The notes under the pieces were generated by a model. That model had not been told where the DNA came from, made no database searches, and saw nothing but the letters and a program-made list of their open reading frames with translations. Positions 22,681 through 30,272 of a stretch of 31,794 nucleotides of DNA are shown piece after piece. The DNA lies in assembly GCA_934476545.1 (NCBI GenBank), contig CAKSOB010000009.1, positions 1-31,794 of the forward strand, given 5' to 3'. This stretch comes from an uncultured Eubacteriales bacterium. Its GTDB lineage: Bacteria; Bacillota; Clostridia; Oscillospirales; Acutalibacteraceae. The stretch's first letter is position 1; every line of letters begins with the position of its first letter. A program made the position numbers and the translations under genes.

Positions 22681-22707
22681 AGATTTTCAGAAAAATTCTG
22701 AAAATCT
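22681..22707. terminator. 12-bp inverted repeat, possible bidirectional terminator or operator
   Basis: AGATTTTCAGAA and TTCTGAAAATCT are perfect arms around AAA. T-rich sequence follows on the right and an A-run precedes on the left, so it could end the pseudouridine synthase transcript. It lies 11 bp before the -35 of the next promoter, so an operator role is equally possible. Confidence 0.5.
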
Positions 22708-22718
22708 TACTTTTTGTA

Positions 22719-22747
22719 TTGCAATAGTTACAAATTTTGTGTAAAAT
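22719..22747 (+). promoter_or_regulatory. Promoter of the PucR/CdaR-type regulator gene
   Basis: -35 TTGCAA, 17-bp spacer, -10 TAAAAT. Confidence 0.7.
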
Positions 22748-22875
22748 AAATAGCATAGATGATGGCAAAAAAGACAAGGTGACCAAAGCCCGATGGGATT
22801 TGCTGTGAATATTGTCGTTGCTTTTTCTGGTATCCTCGGGAATACCCAAAATATGAGAATAAGTGAGGGAATACT

Positions 22876-23961
22876 ATGTCGAATAGATTATTTCAAGGTG
22901 TGATCCATCAAATGAGAGATGCCATCGACCGCACCATCGGTGTGATTGATGAAACTTCTGTAATTATTGCTTGCAGTGAATTAGGGCGTATTGGAGAAGT
23001 CAACGAGAGCATTACTGCCGAAACAATGGCTTCTGCCGGAACCTTTACAATCAACGGCTATACTTACAAATCTTTCGGAAATCATCCGACACCGGAATAT
23101 GCGGTGTTTGTTTCCGGCAGTGACAGCGAGGCGGTAAAGTATGCAAACCTGTTGGCAATTTCCCTTGGTAGCATTAAACAGTACTACGATGAAAAGTACG
23201 ACCGCAGCAACTTTATTAAAAATGTTATCTTGGACAACATTCTGCCCGGCGATATTTATCTCAAGGCAAGAGAACTGCACTTCAACTCCGATGCATCCCA
23301 CGTCTGTATGCTGGTGAAGATCACCAATAAGACCGATGTATCCGCTTATGATGTGATTCAGAACCTGTTCCCGGATAAGAATAAAGATTTTGTCATCAAT
23401 ATCAACGAAACCGATATTGCTTTGATTAAAGAAATTCGCAGCGATATTGACCAAAAGGATTTGGACAAGCTGGCAGGCTCTATTGTAGATACGCTGACCA
23501 GTGAGTTCTATACTCGCTGCATGGTAGGCATCGGTACGATCGTTACCGGCATTAAAGATTTGGCACGGTCCTTTAAAGAGGCACAGGTGGCAATGGAAGT
23601 CGGCAAGGTGTTCGATACCGAAAAAACCATTGTCAGCTATGACAACTTGGGCATCGCCCGTTTGATTTACCAGCTTCCTACTACATTGTGTGAAATGTTC
23701 CTGAAGGAAGTTTTTAAGCGTGGTTCCATTGAATCTTTGGATCATGAAACCCTGTTTACCATTCAACGTTTTTTTGAGAATAACCTGAACGTATCGGAAA
23801 CTTCCCGAAAACTGTTCGTCCACCGGAACACCTTGGTCTACCGTTTGGAGAAGATCAAGAAGATCACCGGACTGGATTTGAGAGAATTTGAGGATGCTAT
23901 CGTATTTAAGGTAGCACTGATGGTTAAAAAATACTTGTCCTCAAATCCTGTGAAATTCTAG
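22876..23961 (+). CDS. PucR/CdaR-type transcriptional regulator
   Basis: This 361-aa cytosolic protein ends in the PucR C-terminal HTH: NLNVSETSRKLFVHRNTLVYRLEKIKKITGLDLREFEDA (about 300-345). It is preceded by a GGDEF-like middle region (about 120-290, with GIGTIVTGIKDLARSFKEAQVAMEVGK). The N-terminal part (1-110) is short and resembles a sensory domain. Relatives respond to purine or sugar-diacid intermediates, but the N-terminal domain here is not the canonical sugar-diacid-recognition domain, so the ligand is unknown. GAGGG precedes the ATG by about 6 nt. The gene has a strong promoter and an unusual leader of about 120 nt. The cell-division genes ftsEX follow after 250 bp, and a regulatory link is possible but untested. 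Confidence 0.85.
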   Translation: MSNRLFQGVIHQMRDAIDRTIGVIDETSVIIACSELGRIGEVNESITAETMASAGTFTINGYTYKSFGNHPTPEYAVFVSGSDSEAVKYANLLAISLGSIKQYYDEKYDRSNFIKNVILDNILPGDIYLKARELHFNSDASHVCMLVKITNKTDVSAYDVIQNLFPDKNKDFVININETDIALIKEIRSDIDQKDLDKLAGSIVDTLTSEFYTRCMVGIGTIVTGIKDLARSFKEAQVAMEVGKVFDTEKTIVSYDNLGIARLIYQLPTTLCEMFLKEVFKRGSIESLDHETLFTIQRFFENNLNVSETSRKLFVHRNTLVYRLEKIKKITGLDLREFEDAIVFKVALMVKKYLSSNPVKF

Positions 23962-24053
23962 GCAGAATGCACAAATTCTCTGAAAAGATATGGATATGGT
24001 AACAATTACATTACAGAATATTCATTTTTAATTCGTTTAGAGAATTATAAGGG

Positions 24054-24099
24054 CAATACCCATTTGGTATCATAAAAGGAGAGATACCAATGGGTATTG
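24054..24099 (+). repeat. Large inverted repeat enclosing a Shine-Dalgarno and start codon
   Basis: The left arm (24054-24071) and right arm (24083-24099) pair over 17 bp with one bulged T. The loop ATAAAAGGAGA contains the Shine-Dalgarno, and the right arm contains the ATG at 24090. It could be a translational switch, an RNA thermometer or a terminator for the regulator gene. T-rich sequence follows, but no clean U-tract. Confidence 0.6.
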
Positions 24100-24191
24100 T
24101 TCATTTTGTCAGAGAAAACGAACGATTTCTTGAAATTTCTCAGCCGCTTTTGGGCGGTGTACACAACAAACCGATAAGACGAAGATACTAA
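24090..24191 (+). CDS. Candidate 33-aa small protein or leader peptide upstream of ftsE
   Basis: The frame starts at ATG 24090 with AAAGGAG about 9 nt upstream and ends with TAA at 24191, 22 nt before ftsE. The peptide begins MGIVHFVRENERFLEIS, contains LLGGVHNK and ends in a basic PIRRRY. There is no signal peptide or membrane helix. The start codon lies in the stem of a strong hairpin, so translation would need the hairpin to open. Either a regulatory leader peptide or a chance frame is possible. I do not recognise a family. Confidence 0.4.
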   Translation: MGIVHFVRENERFLEISQPLLGGVHNKPIRRRY

Positions 24192-24213
24192 CGAAAGATT
24201 TGGAGAGATTTGC

Positions 24214-24927
24214 TTGATTCAATTTAAGAACGTTTCAAAGACCTATCCCAACGGAACACAGGCTTTGAAAAATGTCAGTCTGCAAGTTGATGACGGTGAA
24301 TTTGTCTTTATTGTCGGCTCTTCCGGCGCAGGTAAGAGTACGTTCCTCAAAATGATTATGTGTGAGGAGCAAGCCGATGAAGGCGAAATCATCGTAAATG
24401 GCACAAACCTTTCTCGGATGCGGAAAAAGAAAATTCCCTATCTCCGCCGTTCCATGGGAATTGTGTTTCAGGACTTCCGACTGATTCAGCATATGACAGT
24501 GTATGAGAATGTGGCATTTGCCATGCACGTCATTGGCGCATCGGACAAAGTGATCCGCAAGCGGGTGCCTTATGTATTGGGCATGGTGGGCTTGCAGGAA
24601 AAAATGAAATGTAAGCCGGCGGAGCTATCCGGCGGTGAGCAGCAGCGTGTGGGTTTGGCTCGTGCCTTGGTAAACAACCCAACCATGATTGTTGCCGATG
24701 AGCCTACGGGTAACATTGACCCGGAGCTGTCCTTTGAAATTGTGGATTTGCTTCGGGAAATTAACAAGCGTGGCACCACCGTCTTGATGGTTACCCACGA
24801 GCATAACTTGGTAAAGCACTTCGCACAGCGAATTGTGGAGATTCAAAACGGCAGCGTCGTAGCGGACACAGCGTCTATGCATGATGACATCAAGGCGCAG
24901 CCGGAGGAGGTGCTGTATGAACGGTAG
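24214..24927 (+). CDS. ftsE: Cell division ATP-binding protein FtsE
   Basis: FtsE is the ABC ATPase that, with FtsX, transmits a cytoplasmic signal to cell-wall hydrolases at division or elongation sites. The 237-aa protein has Walker A GSSGAGKST (35-43), Q-loop FQDFRLIQ (85-92), signature LSGGEQQR (138-145), Walker B TMIVADEP (157-164) and the His switch VTHEH. The MIQFKNVSKTYPNG start is typical. The start codon is TTG at 24214 with GGAG about 9-10 nt upstream; no ATG fits. Its last codons overlap the ftsX start by 11 nt, giving tight coupling. No convincing promoter was found immediately upstream. Confidence 0.97.
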   Translation: MIQFKNVSKTYPNGTQALKNVSLQVDDGEFVFIVGSSGAGKSTFLKMIMCEEQADEGEIIVNGTNLSRMRKKKIPYLRRSMGIVFQDFRLIQHMTVYENVAFAMHVIGASDKVIRKRVPYVLGMVGLQEKMKCKPAELSGGEQQRVGLARALVNNPTMIVADEPTGNIDPELSFEIVDLLREINKRGTTVLMVTHEHNLVKHFAQRIVEIQNGSVVADTASMHDDIKAQPEEVLYER

Positions 24928-25828
24928 TAGTTTGAAATACCTGTTGAAGGAAGGCTTCAAAAATATTTGGAGTAACCGAATGATGTCCTTGGCTTCGGTG
25001 GCAGTATTGATTTGCTGCTTGGTGCTGACCGGTGCGGCAGTGTTGCTTTCCATGAATGTGAGTCACGCCATGAAGTCTATTGAGGACACCAACTCGGTGC
25101 AGGTATATTTGGAAGATGACCTCTCTACCTTGCAGGCGGTTGCACTGGGAGAGGAAATTAAGAAGCTGGACAACGTTGCTACCTGCGTTTTTGTACCGAA
25201 GGATGAAGCCATCCAACGGTATGTGGAAATGCTGGACGGCGAGGGCGATATTCTGGCAGGCTTGACCGGCGAGGATAACCCACTGCCCAATGCATATCGG
25301 GTTTCTTTTAACGACCTGAGCATTTACAAGCAAACAGCAGAGCAAATTAAAGCCATTGACGGCGTTATGCGAATCAATGACTATTCCAGCATTGCCAATA
25401 CGCTGACCACCATGGACCGCTTCATTGTATACGGCGGTATCGCAGCGGTAGCGTTCTTGGCGGTCGTATCTATGCTGATCATCACGAACACCATTCGTGT
25501 TACCATGCACTCCCGCCAGTTGGAGATCAGCATTATGAAATCTGTGGGTGCAACCAATGCCTTTATCCGGTTGCCATTCTTCATCGAAGCAATGGTTCTG
25601 GGTTTATTCTCCGGCGGATGTGCTTGTGCCATCATTCTTCCGGTTTATGAGGCAGTAGCAAACGGAGTCAGCGGAGTTCTCACATTCTTCCAACCGATCT
25701 CCACAGCATCCGTTTTCTGGTGGATTATTATTGGCGCCTTGTCCGTGGGCGTTTTGTTCGGACTTTGCGCCGGTGTCATTTCAATTACAAAATATTTAAG
25801 AAGAGAAGGAGGCGATATGGTTGGTTAA
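24917..25828 (+). CDS. ftsX: Cell division protein FtsX
   Basis: FtsX is the permease-like partner of FtsE; its extracellular loop activates a hydrolase or coiled-coil adaptor. The 303-aa protein has a first membrane helix (about 23-46), an extracellular domain (about 47-165, including YLEDDLSTLQAV) and three C-terminal helices with LEISIMKSVGATNAFIRLPFFIEAM, a FtsX/MacB signature. GGAGGAGG lies 6 nt before the ATG at 24917. An upstream in-frame start at 24881 would lie deep in ftsE and is rejected. The stop overlaps the start of the downstream EnvC-like gene by 8 nt. Confidence 0.96.
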   Translation: MNGSSLKYLLKEGFKNIWSNRMMSLASVAVLICCLVLTGAAVLLSMNVSHAMKSIEDTNSVQVYLEDDLSTLQAVALGEEIKKLDNVATCVFVPKDEAIQRYVEMLDGEGDILAGLTGEDNPLPNAYRVSFNDLSIYKQTAEQIKAIDGVMRINDYSSIANTLTTMDRFIVYGGIAAVAFLAVVSMLIITNTIRVTMHSRQLEISIMKSVGATNAFIRLPFFIEAMVLGLFSGGCACAIILPVYEAVANGVSGVLTFFQPISTASVFWWIIIGALSVGVLFGLCAGVISITKYLRREGGDMVG

Positions 25829-27143
25829 AAATAGTCGCATTTTTAAGGCGATCATTGCAGCGGTGCTGGCAGCAGCAATCGCAATTCCAACAACATTCGC
25901 ATTACATACAAACGTAGCATACGCGGCATCCTCATCGGATATTCAGAACAACATCGACGAACTGGAAGCGGAACAGGATGCTTTGAAGGAGCAGCAAGAG
26001 GCTGTTGCGCAGGAATTGAAGCAGCTCAAGGCAGATAAGAAAAAGCAGTTGGAGTACAAACAGGCTTTGGATGATCAGATGGTTTCCATTCAAAAGGAAG
26101 TTATCGTGATCAACAAGAAGATCAAGACGTTAGATAAGCAGATCAAAGCAAAACAGGCAGAGATTGAAGACGACGAAAAGCAGATTACCGAAACCTTTGA
26201 CAAGCTGAAGCAGCGAATTCGCGCGCTGTATTTGGCAGGTGAGGCTTCTAACTTGGAAATCCTCTTTAACGCCGAAAACATTGCAGACTTTGCCGACAAG
26301 GTAGAGGTTATGAAAAGTATCACCAACAACGATACTGCGCTCATTGATACCTTGAAGGAAGAACTGAACCAAGTAAAGGATCAGAAGGCAGAGATTGAGC
26401 AGAAGCGTCAGGAAGTATCCGATGCTCGTTCTGAACTGGAAGCAAAGCAAAAAGAGGTTCAGGGCTTGGTAGAGGAAAGCAATGCTGTGATTGCAGAAAT
26501 CAACGCAAGCGAAAAGGAAGCAAATTCCTTGGCAAACCAGTTGAAGAGCGAGTTTAATTCTCGTTCCGATGAACTGGCACAAGCATACAAGGATTACAAC
26601 GCAGCACTTTCTAAGGAAGAACAGAAGAAGCGTCAGGAAGCTGCAAACAAGGTAGTTGATGTAGATGATGATAACTACAATAACGATTACAATGTGCCGG
26701 ACAATGACAATTCCGGTGATGGTAGCGGTAGCCAAGGCAGCGGCACTGCAAACGGTCAATTTATTTGGCCGGCGCCGGGTACAACCGTGATTACTTCCGG
26801 TGTAGGTCCTCGTTGGGGTACCAACCACAATGGTATCGACATTTCCAGTGGTAATGCTTACGGCAGCCCGATTGTAGCAGCAGACGGCGGTACGGTTATT
26901 GTTGCGGTACACAGCGGCTGGGGCGGCGGTTATGGCCTCCACGTTATGATCGACCATGGCAACGGTTACACCACAGTTTACGGTCACGCAAGCAGTGTTC
27001 TCGTAAATGAAGGCGACAAGGTTTCTCAGGGTCAGACCATTGCTTACATCGGCAGCACTGGCGACTCTACCGGACCACACCTTCACTTTGAAATCCGTCA
27101 AAACGGTTCCATTTGTGATCCGGAGCAGTATGTTAGCCCATAA
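25821..27143 (+). CDS. EnvC/CwlO-like secreted coiled-coil M23 peptidase
   Basis: This 440-aa exported protein is probably the target of FtsEX. A signal peptide of about 35 residues ends in AYA. Residues 38-280 are a long charged coiled coil. A low-complexity Asp/Asn/Gly linker (about 281-318) leads to an M23 metallopeptidase domain (319-440). The zinc ligands are present: H336 and D340 (NHNGID), H420 and H422 (HLHFE), so the domain should be catalytically active, unlike degenerate EnvC-type activators. It would cleave peptidoglycan cross-peptides. The start is TTG at 25821 with AAGGAGG 8 nt upstream, overlapping the ftsX stop. The overlaps indicate one polycistronic ftsE-ftsX-peptidase unit. 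Confidence 0.94.
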   Translation: MVKNSRIFKAIIAAVLAAAIAIPTTFALHTNVAYAASSSDIQNNIDELEAEQDALKEQQEAVAQELKQLKADKKKQLEYKQALDDQMVSIQKEVIVINKKIKTLDKQIKAKQAEIEDDEKQITETFDKLKQRIRALYLAGEASNLEILFNAENIADFADKVEVMKSITNNDTALIDTLKEELNQVKDQKAEIEQKRQEVSDARSELEAKQKEVQGLVEESNAVIAEINASEKEANSLANQLKSEFNSRSDELAQAYKDYNAALSKEEQKKRQEAANKVVDVDDDNYNNDYNVPDNDNSGDGSGSQGSGTANGQFIWPAPGTTVITSGVGPRWGTNHNGIDISSGNAYGSPIVAADGGTVIVAVHSGWGGGYGLHVMIDHGNGYTTVYGHASSVLVNEGDKVSQGQTIAYIGSTGDSTGPHLHFEIRQNGSICDPEQYVSP

Positions 27144-27157
27144 CATACCGTTAGAAG

Positions 27158-27186
27158 AAAACTCCCTCTTGGGGAGTTTTTTCTTT
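27158..27186 (+). terminator. Terminator of the ftsEX operon
   Basis: AAAACTCCC and GGGAGTTTT pair around TCTTG, followed by TTTTCTTTT, 15 nt after the stop. Confidence 0.92.
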
Positions 27187-27452
27187 TGGAAAATTTTTAG
27201 GGGAGCAGGAGTATTTCTCGGGGAATCGGAAATGCTGAAAAGATGAGCGGGGATTGGCAATTTCTCAAGGAAAACCGTGTTGTTTTCGGCGATATTCCGC
27301 AAGAACAATCCTCTTGTCATCTTGACATCCCCTCGCACTTTTACTATAATAATAAGAATATGGAAGGAATCGCCTTTGGGCAAGCCTTTCAGGATGCTTG
27401 AGAAAGGAAATGGTTTCACGGCGGTGCGCCGCCGAGGGCCGTGGGTAACACA
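27187..27452 (+). other. Gap before greA: promoter and structured leader with two mini-frames
   Basis: Between the ftsEX terminator and the promoter at 27322 nothing is recognisable. The greA leader (about 27357-27452) contains two mutually exclusive pairings, CAAGC/GCTTG and CCTTTC/GAAAGG, and a GC-rich hairpin GGCGG-TGCG-CCGCC at 27420-27433. Two tiny frames are present: 27360-27401 (13 codons, almost leaderless) and 27410-27448 (12 codons, stop 4 nt before greA). Confidence 0.45.
27322..27350 (+). promoter_or_regulatory. Consensus promoter of greA
   Basis: Perfect -35 TTGACA, 17-bp spacer, perfect -10 TATAAT, the strongest promoter in the window. It leaves a leader of about 96 nt. Confidence 0.92.
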
Positions 27453-27935
27453 ATGAGTAATGCAATCAAATTGACAAAAGAAGGTCTGCTGGCGCTGGAG
27501 GCTGAGCTGGACGAACTGAAATCCACAAAACGAAAAGAAATTGCAGAGAAGATCAAGGTCGCCCTGTCCTTCGGTGACCTTTCTGAAAACAGTGAGTACG
27601 ATGAAGCAAAGAACGAGCAGGCAATTATGGAGGCTCGGATTGCAGACATCGAAGCCATGCTGAAAAATGCAGAAATCATCGACGAATCTGCGATTGATAC
27701 CGAAAGAGTCAGCATCGGCGCTCGTGTTTTGGTGAAAATCCGCAAGCCTTCCGGTGAAGAGATGGAGCGGGAATACCGCATTGTTGGTTCTAACGAAGCC
27801 AACCCAAGAGAGGGTCGCATTTCCGACGAATCCGCAATCGGTAAGGCGCTGATCGGCAACCGCATCGGTGCAGAATTGGATGTAGAGGTTCCCGCCGGCG
27901 TGATGCACTACGAGATTCTTGCCATCATGACCTGA
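27453..27935 (+). CDS. greA: Transcription elongation factor GreA
   Basis: GreA enters the RNA polymerase secondary channel and stimulates cleavage of backtracked transcripts. The 160-aa protein has the N-terminal coiled coil (about 1-75), with LTKEGLLALEAELDELKS and the acidic tip DLSENSEYDEAKNEQ, and the C-terminal FKBP-like domain with YRIVGSNEANPREGRIS and SAIGKALIG. Both are family signatures. The start was chosen at ATG 27453. GAGGG at 27434-27438 is about 14 nt away, too far for a classic site, while the alternative GTG at 27441 is too close to it. The upstream 12-codon frame stops 4 nt before 27453, so re-initiation is possible. lysS follows. Confidence 0.95.
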   Translation: MSNAIKLTKEGLLALEAELDELKSTKRKEIAEKIKVALSFGDLSENSEYDEAKNEQAIMEARIADIEAMLKNAEIIDESAIDTERVSIGARVLVKIRKPSGEEMEREYRIVGSNEANPREGRISDESAIGKALIGNRIGAELDVEVPAGVMHYEILAIMT

Positions 27936-27944
27936 TGACTGCTA

Positions 27945-27978
27945 GGCGGTGTGATTCGATTCACTTCGCCGTTTTTTT
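27945..27978 (+). terminator. Terminator-like hairpin between greA and lysS
   Basis: GGCG/CGCC and GTGA/TCAC pair with a 2x2 internal loop around TTCGAT, followed by TTTTTTT. No good promoter precedes lysS, so partial read-through may supply lysS. Confidence 0.75.
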
Positions 27979-28021
27979 ATTTATAAATCTTGAAAAGAAT
28001 TTGACATAGGGAGAATAAAAT

Positions 28022-29965
28022 ATGAGTGAACAAGAAAAGAATGTTCAGCCCCAGCAGAAGGAGCAGGACGTTAACGAGCTGCGGAAGATTCGTCGGGACA
28101 AGCTGGCAGCGCTGCAAGCAGAGGGCAAGGACCCGTTCCAAATTGTAAAGTTTGACGTAACCCACCACAGCCAAGACATTAAGGATCAGTTTGAGGAGCT
28201 GGAGGGAAAAACCGTTACCATCGCCGGCCGTATGATGTCCAAGCGGATCATGGGAAAGGCATCTTTCTGCCATGTACAGGATTTAGAAGGAACGATCCAA
28301 TCTTATGTAGCAAGAGATTCTCTGGGCGAAGAGGCTTACAAGGAGTTTAAGAAGCTGGATGTGGGTGATATCATCGGCATCACCGGTGAGGTATTCCGCA
28401 CCAAAACCGGCGAAATTTCTGTTCGTGCCGATCAATTGACACTGCTCTCCAAGAGCTTGCAGATTCTTCCAGAGAAGTTCCATGGTCTGACCAACACCGA
28501 TATGCGGTATCGTCAGCGCTATGTAGACTTGATTATGAATCCGGAAGCAAAGGACACTTTCATTAAGCGTTCCAAGATTCTCAGCGCTATCCGCACCTAT
28601 TTGGGCAAGGAAGGCTTTATGGAAGTGGAAACACCAATGTTGGTTTCCAATGCCGGCGGTGCAGCAGCCCGTCCATTTGAAACCCACTTCAACGCATTGA
28701 ATGAGGATTTGAAGCTGCGTATTTCTCTGGAGTTGTACCTGAAGCGTTTGATCGTAGGTGGCTTGGAGCGTGTTTACGAAATCGGTCGTGTGTTCCGTAA
28801 CGAAGGCGTAGATACCCGCCACAATCCGGAGTTTACCCTGATGGAGTTATATCAGGCATATACAGACTATCACGGCATGATGGATCTGACCGAGAACCTG
28901 TACCGCTATGTGGCACAGGAGGTTCTGGGCACCACCACCATTGTTTACAACGGTATCGAGATGGACTTGGGCAAGCCGTTTGAGCGCATTACCATGTTGG
29001 ATGCAGTTAAGAAGTATTCCGGCGTAGACTTCAACGAGATTCACACATTGGAAGAAGCCAGAGCAGCCGCAAAGGCACACAATGTGGAATTTGAGGAGCG
29101 CCATAAAAAGGGTGACATTCTTAACCTGTTCTTCGAGGAGTTCGTAGAGGCGCATCTGATTCAACCAACCTTTGTAATGGATCACCCGATTGAGATTTCT
29201 CCGCTGACGAAGAAGAAGCCGGAGAACCCGGACTATGTAGAGCGTTTTGAGTTCTTCATGAACGGTTGGGAGTTGGCAAATGCTTATTCCGAGCTGAATG
29301 ACCCGATTGACCAAAGAGAGCGGTTTAAGGCACAGGAAGAGCAGTTGGCGCAGGGTGACGATGAAGCCAACACCACCGATGAGGACTTCCTGAATGCGCT
29401 GGAAATCGGTATGCCACCAACCGGCGGTATCGGTTTCGGTATTGACCGGATGTGTATGCTGCTGACAGATAGCGGCTCTATCCGTGATGTTCTGCTGTTC
29501 CCGACCATGAAGTCTTTGGATGGCGGTGAAAAGAAAAATACCGCCAACAATGAGGCACAAGCAGCGGCTCCGGTTGTGGAGGAAAAGATTGATTTCTCCA
29601 AAGTGAAGGTAGAGCCACTGTTTGAGGAAATGGTTGATTTTGAAACCTTCAGCAAGTCCGATTTCCGTGCCGTAAAGGTAAAGGATTGCGTGGCTGTAAA
29701 GAAGTCTAAGAAGTTGTTGCAGTTCACATTGGACGATGGCAGCGGTACCGACCGTACCATTCTTTCCGGTATCCATGAGTATTATGAGCCGGAGGAGTTA
29801 ATCGGCAAGACCTGCATTGCGATTGTAAATCTGCCGCCGAGAGCCATGATGGGCATTGACTCCTGCGGTATGCTGATTTCCGCAGTACACGAGGAAGAAG
29901 GTCAGGAGAAGCTGCACCTGCTGATGGTAGATCCACACATTCCGGCAGGCGCAAAGCTGTACTAA
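28022..29965 (+). CDS. lysS: Class II lysyl-tRNA synthetase with C-terminal tRNA-binding domain
   Basis: LysRS charges tRNA-Lys with lysine. Residues about 60-150 are the OB-fold anticodon-binding domain (TVTIAGRMMSKRIMGKASF), and about 160-500 the class II catalytic core. The core has MRYRQRYVDLI, EIGRVFRNEG (motif 2), HNPEFTLMELYQAY and GGIGFGIDRM (motif 3, from 468). After an Ala/Glu-rich linker (about 510-530), residues about 539-647 form a Trbp111/EMAP-II-type tRNA-binding domain: FSKSDFRAVKVKDC, SKKLLQFTLDDGS, IVNLPPRAMMGIDSCGMLIS. This domain is familiar at the C terminus of MetRS; most bacterial LysRS are near 500 aa and lack it. GGGAG lies 8 nt before the ATG. A TTGACA at 28001-28006 sits too close to the start to be the lysS promoter. 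Confidence 0.96.
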   Translation: MSEQEKNVQPQQKEQDVNELRKIRRDKLAALQAEGKDPFQIVKFDVTHHSQDIKDQFEELEGKTVTIAGRMMSKRIMGKASFCHVQDLEGTIQSYVARDSLGEEAYKEFKKLDVGDIIGITGEVFRTKTGEISVRADQLTLLSKSLQILPEKFHGLTNTDMRYRQRYVDLIMNPEAKDTFIKRSKILSAIRTYLGKEGFMEVETPMLVSNAGGAAARPFETHFNALNEDLKLRISLELYLKRLIVGGLERVYEIGRVFRNEGVDTRHNPEFTLMELYQAYTDYHGMMDLTENLYRYVAQEVLGTTTIVYNGIEMDLGKPFERITMLDAVKKYSGVDFNEIHTLEEARAAAKAHNVEFEERHKKGDILNLFFEEFVEAHLIQPTFVMDHPIEISPLTKKKPENPDYVERFEFFMNGWELANAYSELNDPIDQRERFKAQEEQLAQGDDEANTTDEDFLNALEIGMPPTGGIGFGIDRMCMLLTDSGSIRDVLLFPTMKSLDGGEKKNTANNEAQAAAPVVEEKIDFSKVKVEPLFEEMVDFETFSKSDFRAVKVKDCVAVKKSKKLLQFTLDDGSGTDRTILSGIHEYYEPEELIGKTCIAIVNLPPRAMMGIDSCGMLISAVHEEEGQEKLHLLMVDPHIPAGAKLY

Positions 29966-30040
29966 TCGAATAAACACAACACAAAACTCTGCCGCACCAT
30001 TCCAATGCTCACTGAATTACGACAGATGTGTGACAATAAC

Positions 30041-30076
30041 AAAACCACCCCTGTGCATGGCATAGAGGTGGTTTTT
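30041..30076 (+). terminator. Terminator of lysS (copy 1 of a repeated hairpin)
   Basis: AAAACCACC and GGTGGTTTT flank an inner TGC/GCA stem, followed by a T-run. The core ACCACCCCTGTGCA recurs in the terminator at 31160-31193. Confidence 0.88.
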
Positions 30077-30142
30077 CTTTGTGATATGGCTGATTTTCCG
30101 GAATAAAAATCTCCAATTTATAAAAATTATTACGATTAGGAC

Positions 30143-30173
30143 TTGCATCGCACATAAATGTACGTTATATAAT
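30143..30173 (+). promoter_or_regulatory. Promoter of the LRR protein gene
   Basis: -35 TTGCAT with TATATA at 17-bp spacing, or TATAAT at 19-bp spacing, ending about 100 nt before the start codon. Confidence 0.55.
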
Positions 30174-30272
30174 GCAATCATAAGGGATGACAGGGAAAAG
30201 GGAACGTGTTTTTGGGTGAATAGTTTGCTAACTTGTCATCAAAATCAATCGTATCAAGCAAGGAGGAGAAAC

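Larger units (their letters stand above)
22578..22875 (+). other. 298-bp gap holding an inverted repeat, a promoter and a long leader
   Basis: No gene is seen. The gap contains a 12-bp inverted repeat (22681-22707), a well-spaced promoter (22719-22747) and a leader of about 120 nt. The leader can form CAAA-CCC/GGG-TTTG and GGTAT/ATACC hairpins, with GACAA/TTGTC possibly closing the first. It does not match a riboswitch class that I can recognise. Confidence 0.5.
29966..30272 (+). other. Gap after lysS with terminator and LRR-gene promoter
   Basis: This 307-bp stretch has no gene. It contains the terminator at 30041-30076 and the promoter at 30143-30173. The leader before the LRR start is about 95 nt and shows no structure that I recognise. 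Confidence 0.6.

Noticed and set aside
26130..27908. 592-aa open frame on the minus strand
   Set aside because: It runs antisense to the EnvC-like gene and greA, crosses their terminator and promoter, has low-complexity composition from codon antisense bias, and lacks a ribosome site.
28001..28006. TTGACA just upstream of lysS
   Set aside because: It lies 15 nt from the start codon, so no -10 box could fit before the gene.
28847..29776. 309-aa open frame on the minus strand
   Set aside because: It is entirely antisense to lysS, whose domains and motifs are all intact.
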